8,356 nucleotides of DNA from DAIDJM01 sp964250215 (lineage in GTDB: Bacteria; Pseudomonadota; Alphaproteobacteria; Acetobacterales; Acetobacteraceae): NCBI GenBank assembly GCA_964250215.1, contig CAXUEX010000125.1:1-8356 (forward strand), given 5' to 3'. The notes below the pieces were generated by a model, which did not search any database, had not been told where the DNA came from, and saw only the letters and a program-made list of their open reading frames with translations. Below are positions 1-4,859 of the stretch, piece by piece. Numbering within the stretch: position 1 is the stretch's first letter; every line of letters starts with the position of its first letter. Made by a program: the position numbers and the translations under genes.

Positions 1-59
1 GCCGCGCTGAGCCCGGCGAGTCCGGCGCCGATCACCACCGGCGAATCGCCCGCGTTCAT
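1..59 (-). CDS. nadB: L-aspartate oxidase NadB, N-terminal fragment
   Basis: Only the first 19 codons lie in the window; the gene runs off the left edge. The peptide reads MNAGDSPVVIGAGLAGLSA, a beta-strand followed by GxGxAG, the start of an FAD-binding Rossmann fold. The ATG (59-57) overlaps the TGA of nadA (58-56), an ATGA junction typical of translational coupling. NadB oxidises L-aspartate to iminoaspartate, which NadA condenses with dihydroxyacetone phosphate to quinolinate. A short FAD motif alone would not identify the enzyme. The call rests on the motif plus its position directly after nadA, where nadB is usual in alphaproteobacteria. Confidence 0.8.
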   Translation of the reverse strand, partial: MNAGDSPVVIGAGLAGLSA

Positions 60-1024
60 AGCGCCAGCATCCGCTCCACTGCGCGCCGCGCGCCCGCCGC
101 CACCGCGGGATCGATGCGCACCTCATGCCGCCCGGTTTCCAGCGCCGTCCGGATATTGCCGAGCGTGATGCGCTTCATGTGCGGACACAGATTGCACGGC
201 CGCACGAAATCCACCTCCGGGTGCAGCACCGCCAGATTGTCCGACATCGAGCATTCTGTGATCAGAACAGCGCGCCCCGGCCGATGCTGCACCACGTAAT
301 CGGCCATCGCCGCCGTGGAACCCGCAAAATCCGCCGCCTGCACCACCTCGGGCGGGCATTCCGGATGCGCCAGCACCACCACGCCCGGATGGTCGCGACG
401 CAGCCCCGCGATCTGCCGTGGCGTGAAGCGCTCGTGCACCTCGCACGCGCCCGGCGCCCACGAAACAATGCGCACCCCGGTCTCGCGCGCCACGTTGGCC
501 GCCAGAAACCGGTCGGGGATCAGGATCACCTCCGGCACACCCAGGCTCTCCACCACGCGCTTCGCGTTGCCGCTGGTGCAACAGATATCGCTTGCCGCTT
601 TCACCGCAGCCGTGGTATTCACATACGTGATCACCGGTGCGCCGGGATGCTGCCGCCGCAACTGCTGCACATCTTCCGCCGTGATCGATGCCGCAAGCGA
701 ACATCCGGCGCGGAGATCCGGGATCAGCACGGTCTTTTCCGGATTTAGCAATTTCGCCGTTTCGGCCATGAAATGCACGCCGGCCATCACGATCGTGTCG
801 CAATCCGCACGCTGCGCCTCGCGCGCCAGCGCCAGGCTGTCGCCCACCACATCGGCCACGCCATGGAAGATGTCCGGCGTCATGTAGTTGTGCGCCAGGA
901 TCAACGCCCGCTTCTCCTGCTTCAGTCGCTCGATGGCGGCCACGTCGTCCGCCATCGCCGGCCACTCGAAGGGGGGCACAAAGGCGCGGACGCGATCATA
1001 GGCGGGGGCGAGGGAAGCAGACAT
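56..1024 (-). CDS. nadA: quinolinate synthase NadA
   Basis: A 322-residue cytoplasmic [4Fe-4S] enzyme that forms quinolinate from iminoaspartate and dihydroxyacetone phosphate, the second step of de novo NAD synthesis. The three expected cluster cysteines are visible: Cys108 (RAGCSL), Cys194 (GACEVHERF) and Cys280 in CNLCPHM. Cys277 makes a CxxC with Cys280, as in many NadA proteins. Other family motifs are LAHNYM (43-48), VGDSLALA (60-67), HFMAETAKLLNP (84-95), YVNTTAAVKA (134-143) and ITECSM (255-260). Length is normal for the shorter NadA type. The ATG at 1024 has an AGGAG six bases upstream. The gene follows the nadQ-like regulator on the same strand and ends with a 4-bp overlap with nadB. 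Two inverted repeats upstream suggest repression by that regulator (inference). Confidence 0.97.
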   Translation of the reverse strand: MSASLAPAYDRVRAFVPPFEWPAMADDVAAIERLKQEKRALILAHNYMTPDIFHGVADVVGDSLALAREAQRADCDTIVMAGVHFMAETAKLLNPEKTVLIPDLRAGCSLAASITAEDVQQLRRQHPGAPVITYVNTTAAVKAASDICCTSGNAKRVVESLGVPEVILIPDRFLAANVARETGVRIVSWAPGACEVHERFTPRQIAGLRRDHPGVVVLAHPECPPEVVQAADFAGSTAAMADYVVQHRPGRAVLITECSMSDNLAVLHPEVDFVRPCNLCPHMKRITLGNIRTALETGRHEVRIDPAVAAGARRAVERMLAL

Positions 1025-1030
1025 TGGACG

Positions 1031-1035
1031 CTCCT
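1031..1035 (-). promoter_or_regulatory. ribosome binding site of nadA
   Basis: AGGAG on the minus strand, six bases before the ATG at 1024. It fixes the nadA start and directly abuts the palindrome at 1036-1052, so a protein bound there would sit at the mRNA leader or transcription start rather than far upstream. Confidence 0.8.
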
Positions 1036-1052
1036 ATGCTCATTTAGAGCAT
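1036..1052. promoter_or_regulatory. candidate operator, site 1 (ATGCTC-N5-GAGCAT)
   Basis: A perfect inverted repeat with 6-bp arms and a 5-bp A/T centre (ATTTA), ending 12 bp before the nadA start codon. A 17-bp dyad is a typical footprint for a dimeric winged-helix repressor. A second copy with identical spacing lies at 1118-1134. The adjacent nadQ-type gene is the obvious candidate for the protein that binds it. I cannot compare it with the published NadQ motif from memory, so the assignment is inference. Confidence 0.6.
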
Positions 1053-1114
1053 TAGTCGGCCAGGAGAACTGCCCCGCACTCGATAGGCGCCAGGCAGAAT
1101 TACCGGGACAGACG

Positions 1115-1146
1115 CTTATGCTGGGAATGAGCAAAAGCCAAGTCAA
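1115..1146 (-). promoter_or_regulatory. possible nadA promoter elements
   Basis: On the minus strand the sequence offers TTGACT (1146-1141) and TTGGCT (1141-1136) as -35-like hexamers and CATAAG (1120-1115) as a -10-like hexamer. Spacings are 20 and 15 bases respectively, neither ideal. The imperfect dyad at 1118-1134 lies across the spacer and would block such a promoter. No hexamer pair is convincing by eye, so this is only a location to test. Confidence 0.2.
1118..1134. promoter_or_regulatory. candidate operator, site 2 (ATGCTG-N5-GAGCAA)
   Basis: An imperfect copy of the dyad at 1036-1052. ATGCT and GAGCA are separated by the same six bases, and the inner and outer mismatches each affect one half only. 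The centres of the two sites are 82 bp apart, close to eight helical turns, which would place both on one face of the DNA and allow looping or cooperative binding. Interpretation as a regulator site is inference from shared half-sites and spacing. Confidence 0.45.
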
Positions 1147-1147
1147 G

Positions 1148-1162
1148 GTGAACCCGGTTCAC
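1148..1162. repeat. perfect inverted repeat GTGAACC-C-GGTTCAC
   Basis: Two 7-bp perfect arms with a single central base, starting 25 bp beyond the stop codon of the nadQ-type gene. It is unrelated in sequence to the two ATGCT/AGCAT dyads. On the minus strand the next 16 bases include only one T4 run, so it is a poor intrinsic terminator for the regulator gene. A binding site for another regulator is equally possible. Confidence 0.45.
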
Positions 1163-1186
1163 GCCCGCGTGTCAACCGGCCGCGCT

Positions 1187-2083
1187 TCAGCTCCGGATCA
1201 GCGGCAGCTTGGTGCCGGAAACCGCGCGCTCGGTCTGCACGTCGCGCCGATAGCGCACCAGGCGTGCTGGCCTGCCACGCGTGGTCGCCACCCGCCCGGT
1301 ATCCTCCACCAGCGCCTGCGCCTCGATGAGCCGGCGGAAATTCTGCGTATGCAGCCCGCGCCCGGCCAACGCCTCCACCGTCTGCTGCAGCGCGCCCAAC
1401 GTGAACTCCTGCGGCATCAGCTCGAAGAACACCGGCCGGTATTTGATCTTGGCCCGCAGCCGCGCAATTCCGGTGGCCAGGATGCGGCGGTGATCCAGCG
1501 CCATGGCCTCGCCCGCCACGCGCGCAACGGAAGCCGACGCCTTCTCGCGCCGGTCCCGCTCGGGCACCAACCCGGCTTCATACAGCAGCTCATAGCGCTG
1601 CAGCACCAACTCCTCGTTCCACGGCCGGCCATCCAGCCCGAAGGTGATCGCCACCCGGTTCCGCCGCGCCTCGTGCCGCGCGGCCCAGGCCACCAGCGCG
1701 GGCGCGATCCGCTCGGCAATTTCGGTCGGCGCCCCGGCGCGATGGTCCTCCCACGGAAAGTAGCGATACCAGCCGTGCCAGCCCGCCGCCTCGCCCATCA
1801 CCGGGCCTTCGCGCGCCAGCCCCAGATAGCTCACCGAAATCACCCGGCCGCCGGCCTCAGCCCGGTCGCTGTCGGCAAAGGTGTAAAGCTGCTCCACGTA
1901 GCCCAGCTTCTGATGCGTCTGCCGCTCCACCCAGCTCCGCAGTGCCGTCTGCAACGACCGGTCGCCGCTTTCGAAGCTGCCCGAGGGCAGGGCGCCCCCG
2001 CCCGCGATGGTCAGCACCCGCGGCTCGCCCGCGGTCACGGCGACCACGACCGCAATCAATTCGGTGGCAAGCGGAGAGGACAC
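1187..2083 (-). CDS. nadQ: NUDIX-like/winged-helix regulator of NAD synthesis (NadQ/NrtR type)
   Basis: A 298-residue protein with a NUDIX-fold N-terminal half (about 8-170) and a winged-helix C-terminus (about 205-280, including MPQEFTLGALQQTVEAL, NFRRLIEAQALVEDTG and GRPARLVRY). That arrangement is characteristic of NrtR-type NAD regulators; the length of about 300 fits the alphaproteobacterial NadQ branch (COG4111). The catalytic NUDIX box (GX5EX7REUXEEXGU) is degenerate: from Gly35 the sequence carries Asp41 for Glu, Arg49-Ser50 for Arg-Glu, and Glu53-Arg54 for Glu-Glu. The domain is therefore probably a ligand sensor rather than a hydrolase. The GTG start at 2083 is chosen because the conserved ELIAVVVAVT strand begins at residue 8; no good Shine-Dalgarno is seen. 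It precedes nadA on the same strand with 162 bp between, and probably represses nadAB, by analogy with the family. Confidence 0.8.
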   Translation of the reverse strand: MSSPLATELIAVVVAVTAGEPRVLTIAGGGALPSGSFESGDRSLQTALRSWVERQTHQKLGYVEQLYTFADSDRAEAGGRVISVSYLGLAREGPVMGEAAGWHGWYRYFPWEDHRAGAPTEIAERIAPALVAWAARHEARRNRVAITFGLDGRPWNEELVLQRYELLYEAGLVPERDRREKASASVARVAGEAMALDHRRILATGIARLRAKIKYRPVFFELMPQEFTLGALQQTVEALAGRGLHTQNFRRLIEAQALVEDTGRVATTRGRPARLVRYRRDVQTERAVSGTKLPLIRS

Positions 2084-2107
2084 GGCGCTGGCCGATACCC
2101 GATCGCC

Positions 2108-2133
2108 GCCCCGCTGTCAGGGCCCCGCTGTCA
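2108..2133. repeat. 12-bp direct repeat, 14-bp period, in the divergent promoter region
   Basis: GCCCCGCTGTCA occurs at 2108-2119 and again at 2122-2133, two bases apart. The 145-bp region 2084-2228 separates the GTG of the regulator (minus) from the ATG of the enolase-type gene (plus), so promoters for both directions should lie here. I see no clear -35/-10 pair. The tandem copies could be a direct-repeat operator or a small local duplication. Confidence 0.5.
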
Positions 2134-2199
2134 ACGCCAGGGCGAGACAGGCTTGGCCGATTTCGCACCCGGCAGGAAAACCCCGCACACGCCGCGCGT

Positions 2200-2211
2200 T
2201 TGCCAGGGCAA
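2200..2211. repeat. small inverted repeat TTGCC-AG-GGCAA
   Basis: Perfect 5-bp arms around two bases, five bases before the AAGGAG ribosome binding site of the plus-strand operon. It could be an operator half of interest or chance; 5-bp arms are weak evidence. Confidence 0.25.
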
Positions 2212-2216
2212 GCGGG

Positions 2217-2222
2217 AAGGAG
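2217..2222 (+). promoter_or_regulatory. ribosome binding site of the enolase-type gene
   Basis: AAGGAG, preceded by GG, lies six bases before the ATG at 2229. It is the strongest Shine-Dalgarno in the plus-strand operon and decides the start: in-frame codons upstream belong to the open but non-genic divergent promoter region. Confidence 0.85.
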
Positions 2223-2228
2223 CCGGAA

Positions 2229-3329
2229 ATGGCGGGCAGGCAGACCGAAGCGCCGATCGCACGCATTACCGCCACTCCGTACACCATTCCCACCGACCGG
2301 CCCGAAGCCGACGGCACGCTGGCTTGGCACGAAACCACGATCGTCGTCGTGCAGGTGGAAGCTGCGAACGTCACGGGGCTCGGCTACACCTACAGTGACG
2401 CCACGAACGCGGCACTGATAAACGAGAAACTTGCGCCGCTGCTTCGAGGCAGATCCGCTTTCGACATCCCTGCCGCGCTGCTCGCCATGCAGCGCCAAGT
2501 TCGCAATCTTGGGCGGGCCGGCCTGGCCGCCACCGCAATCGCCGCCATCGATGCGGCGCTGTGGGATTTGAAATCGACGCTGCTTGGCATTGCGCTCGCG
2601 AAACTACTGGGTCAGGTGCGCGATGCCGTCGATATCTACGGCAGCGGCGGCTTCACCACGTATGACGATGCGACTTTGCGGCAGCAGCTCGCGGGCTGGG
2701 TGGAACGGCAGGGATGCCGCGCCGTGAAAATGAAGGTGGGCGCCGATGCGCCGCACAACCGTGAACGCGTGCGCACCGCCCGCGCCGCCATCGGCGAGGC
2801 CGCGCTGTTCATCGATGCAAACGGAGCCTTCGCGCGTAAGCCCGCGCTCGATTTCGCCGAATTCGCCGCCGGCGAGGGTGTCGCCTGGTTCGAGGAACCG
2901 GTATCCAGCGACGACCTCGAAGGCCTGCGCCTGCTCCGCGATCGCGCACCCGCCCGCCTGGAAATCGCCGCCGGCGAATACGCCTACGATCTCGATGCGG
3001 TACGCGCGATGCTGGCGGCCGGCGCCGTGGATGTGCAGCAGGCGGATGCCAGCCGCATGGGCGTGAGCGGCTTTCTCGCCGCCGGCGCGCTTTGCGAGGC
3101 GCATCACACCGATCTTTCCGGTCACTGCGCGCCCTCGCTGCACCTGCACGCCGCCTGCGCCGTACCGCGGCTGAGGCATCTCGAATATTTTCACGATCAT
3201 GTGCGCATCGAACAAATGCTTTTTGACGGCGCCGCCACGGCGCATGACGGCAAAATCCGCCCCGATCTGTCCCGCCCCGGCATGGGCCTGGAACTGAAGC
3301 AGCAGGATGCGTTGCGGTACGCCGCATGA
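2229..3329 (+). CDS. enolase-superfamily enzyme, mandelate racemase/acid-sugar dehydratase type
   Basis: A 366-residue soluble protein with the capping domain (about 10-130) and TIM barrel of the mandelate racemase subgroup. Metal ligands are visible as Asp196 (IDANG), the Glu pair 222-223 in FEEP, and Glu250 (AAGEY). Acid/base residues are Lys167 and Lys169 in the KMK motif on one face, and Asp273 (QADASR) paired with His299 (SGHCAPS) on the other. Glu319 (HLEY) corresponds to the glutamate that polarises the carboxylate. This full set fits enzymes that abstract a proton alpha to a carboxylate, usually sugar-acid dehydratases or racemases. The substrate cannot be read from sequence. It is the first gene of a four-gene overlapping operon and shares an ATGA junction with the membrane protein gene. 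Its pairing with a GMC dehydrogenase suggests it acts on the acid that enzyme produces (inference). Confidence 0.9.
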   Translation: MAGRQTEAPIARITATPYTIPTDRPEADGTLAWHETTIVVVQVEAANVTGLGYTYSDATNAALINEKLAPLLRGRSAFDIPAALLAMQRQVRNLGRAGLAATAIAAIDAALWDLKSTLLGIALAKLLGQVRDAVDIYGSGGFTTYDDATLRQQLAGWVERQGCRAVKMKVGADAPHNRERVRTARAAIGEAALFIDANGAFARKPALDFAEFAAGEGVAWFEEPVSSDDLEGLRLLRDRAPARLEIAAGEYAYDLDAVRAMLAAGAVDVQQADASRMGVSGFLAAGALCEAHHTDLSGHCAPSLHLHAACAVPRLRHLEYFHDHVRIEQMLFDGAATAHDGKIRPDLSRPGMGLELKQQDALRYAA

Positions 3330-4228
3330 AACACCGAAGTGCGATCATCGAACGCCGCGCTGCCAAACTGCGTATGCTGCGCCGCGAAATCGACCGGCTG
3401 GAAGCGCGCGAAGCGACGCTGAGCGCCGCGCGCAATCTAAATGCGGCTTCCGGCATGTTGGCCGGCTCCGTGCTGCTGGATAGCGCGCTGGAACATTATC
3501 GCGGCTCGTTCAAGAACCCCGCGATGTTCACGCCGCTGGCCATTGCCTCACTCACGCTGGGCGTCAGCGCGCACGGCACGGCAGACCGGCGCCTGGCTTC
3601 GCACCGCGTGCGCGAAATCAGTTACGCGGCTGGCGCCGCCACCGGCCTGCTCGGGTTTCTGTTTCATACATACAACGTGCTCAAGCGCCCGGGCCGGCTC
3701 GCCTGGCAGAATTTGTTCTACGGCGCGCCGATCGGCGCGCCATTTGCGATCCTGCTCTCGGGCTTGCTCGGCAGTGCCGCGGAACGCATCCGCAACAGCC
3801 CACCCGGGCGCGCCCGGGTGCTCGGCCTGCCGGCCGGCCGGCTGATGGCCGCGGTCACCGGCATCGGGCTGCTGGGCACGGCGGGGGAGGCGGGGCTGCT
3901 GCATTTTCGCGGCGCCTTCCAAAACCCGTTCATGTATGCGCCGGTGACGCTACCGCCGCTGGGCGGGGTCGTGATGCTGCGCGAGGCGCTGCGCACCGGC
4001 AGGCGGGAGCGGGCGGCTGCCGGCTGGCTGATGCGCGCCATCGCGGCCCTCGGCTTCGCCGGCGTCGGCTTCCACGCTTGGGGCATCCAGCGCAGCATGG
4101 GCGGCTGGCGCAACTGGAGCCAGAACGTGCTCGACGGCCCCCCCCTGCCGGCGCCGCCCAGCTTCACGGGCTTGGCGATGGCCGGCCTGGCAGCGCTCCG
4201 TTTGCTCGCGGAACACCCCGATGCCTGA
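3326..4228 (+). CDS. eight-helix membrane protein with internal duplication, function unknown
   Basis: I do not recognise this 300-residue family. Residues 1-38 are charged and helical (RRAAKLRMLRREIDRLEARE), a short probable coiled coil. Eight hydrophobic segments follow at roughly 42-57, 66-82, 98-117, 131-150, 172-193, 202-219, 232-252 and 279-296. The protein is two homologous halves: HYRGSFKNP (57-65) matches HFRGAFQNP (193-201), and FHTYN (113-117) matches FHAWG (249-253), both offset by exactly 136 residues. WQN...GAPIGAP (127-139) matches WSQN...GPPLPAP (264-277) at offset 138. Arginine-rich loops (about 83-97, 153-164, 219-229) fit a cytoplasmic N-terminus, which puts His57, His114, His193 and His250 all near the outer face. 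The gene overlaps its neighbours by 4 and 8 bp. It may be the membrane or quinone-linked partner of the downstream dehydrogenase (inference). Confidence 0.85.
   Translation: MKHRSAIIERRAAKLRMLRREIDRLEAREATLSAARNLNAASGMLAGSVLLDSALEHYRGSFKNPAMFTPLAIASLTLGVSAHGTADRRLASHRVREISYAAGAATGLLGFLFHTYNVLKRPGRLAWQNLFYGAPIGAPFAILLSGLLGSAAERIRNSPPGRARVLGLPAGRLMAAVTGIGLLGTAGEAGLLHFRGAFQNPFMYAPVTLPPLGGVVMLREALRTGRRERAAAGWLMRAIAALGFAGVGFHAWGIQRSMGGWRNWSQNVLDGPPLPAPPSFTGLAMAGLAALRLLAEHPDA
3722..3741. repeat. 20-bp perfect palindrome inside the membrane protein gene
   Basis: GGCGCGCCGA followed by its exact reverse complement. It encodes GAPIGAP (residues 133-139), so part of the symmetry follows from the repeated Gly-Ala-Pro codons. 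As RNA it could form a strong hairpin, though with no unpaired loop bases in its full form. Confidence 0.8.
3801..3842. repeat. 20-bp and 14-bp perfect palindromes at the junction of the two protein halves
   Basis: CACCCGGGCG and its exact complement occupy 3801-3820. GCCGGCC and its complement occupy 3829-3842, eight bases further on. They encode residues 159-172, the arginine-rich loop joining the two duplicated halves. Both are very G+C-rich and would form stable RNA structure in the middle of the coding sequence. Confidence 0.75.
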
Positions 4229-4859
4229 TCGCTACCCCGGCTACGACGTGCTCGCGAAGCGGCACACGCCATCGTGGAACGAGCAGACCCGCCGCGTCAT
4301 TGACGAACGACTGGCCCTGCTGCACGAGCCGCGGTTCTTTTCGGCGGCGGAATTTGCAACCCTGCAGGCGATCGTTGCCCGTGTCGTGCCGCAACCCGCT
4401 TCGCGCCCGCCCATACCGGTGGCCGCACTTGTCGATGACAAGCTCGTCCGCAACCGCCAGGACGGCTACCGCCCTCCCGAACTGCCGCGCGATCGCGAAG
4501 CCTGGCGCCGCGGCCTGGCCGCAATCGAAGCCGAGGCGCGGGCGGCGCACAGCACGGGGTTCGCGGATCTTTCCGGCGCGCAACAGGACGCCCTGCTGCG
4601 CCACATGGAAGCAGGCAGATCGCAAGCAACGGAATGGGCCGGGATGCCACCAAAAATTTTCTTCAAGCAGCGGCTTCTCTCCGACATCGTGCACGCCTAC
4701 TGGTCGCATCCCACATCATGGAACGAAATCGGCTGGGGCGGCCCGGCGAGCCCGCGCGGCTACGTGCGCATGGGCTACGACGAGCGCGACCCTTGGGAAG
4801 CCGCGGAAGCGCACGGCGATCCGGAGGCGGCCCGGGCCGCAAACCGCCGTGTCGGATGA
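4221..4859 (+). CDS. gluconate 2-dehydrogenase subunit 3 family protein (small subunit of a GMC dehydrogenase)
   Basis: A 212-residue protein of the Gluconate_2-dh3 family, the small subunit that partners GMC flavoproteins and, in studied complexes, helps them fold and be exported. Family features: FFSAAEFATLQAIVARVVPQ (39-58), a helical middle with FADLSGAQQDALLRHME (114-130), and a C-terminal segment FFKQRLLSDIVHAYWSHP then WNEIGWGGPASPRGYVR (147-183). Unlike classical gluconate, sorbitol and glucose dehydrogenase small subunits, there is no twin-arginine signal or hydrophobic N-terminus: the protein begins MPDRYPGYDVLAKRH. It may therefore stay in the cytoplasm. The ATG overlaps the end of the membrane protein gene by 8 bp and the gene's end overlaps the GMC gene by 11 bp, consistent with one transcript and balanced synthesis. 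Confidence 0.88.
   Translation: MPDRYPGYDVLAKRHTPSWNEQTRRVIDERLALLHEPRFFSAAEFATLQAIVARVVPQPASRPPIPVAALVDDKLVRNRQDGYRPPELPRDREAWRRGLAAIEAEARAAHSTGFADLSGAQQDALLRHMEAGRSQATEWAGMPPKIFFKQRLLSDIVHAYWSHPTSWNEIGWGGPASPRGYVRMGYDERDPWEAAEAHGDPEAARAANRRVG

Noticed and set aside
2007..2228. Extension of the enolase-type frame upstream to 2007
   Set aside because: It would overlap the regulator's start and the divergent promoter region, the sequence is non-conserved, and a strong AAGGAG sits six bases before the ATG at 2229.
773..2398. 541-codon open frame on the plus strand across nadA, its promoter gap and the regulator gene
   Set aside because: It is antisense to two well-supported genes, is rich in His, Arg and Gln as expected from reversed G+C-rich codons, and shows no domain. 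Its openness reflects codon bias.
4653..4660. AAAATTTT palindrome as a possible regulatory or A/T-rich signal
   Set aside because: It is short, lies inside the small-subunit gene and simply encodes the conserved Lys-Ile-Phe stretch.
4078..4848. Extension of the GMC reading frame upstream to 4078, giving 803 residues
   Set aside because: The added part is read out of frame through the small-subunit and membrane protein genes and is Arg/Pro/Ser/Thr-rich without motifs. FAD-domain homology begins after 4849.
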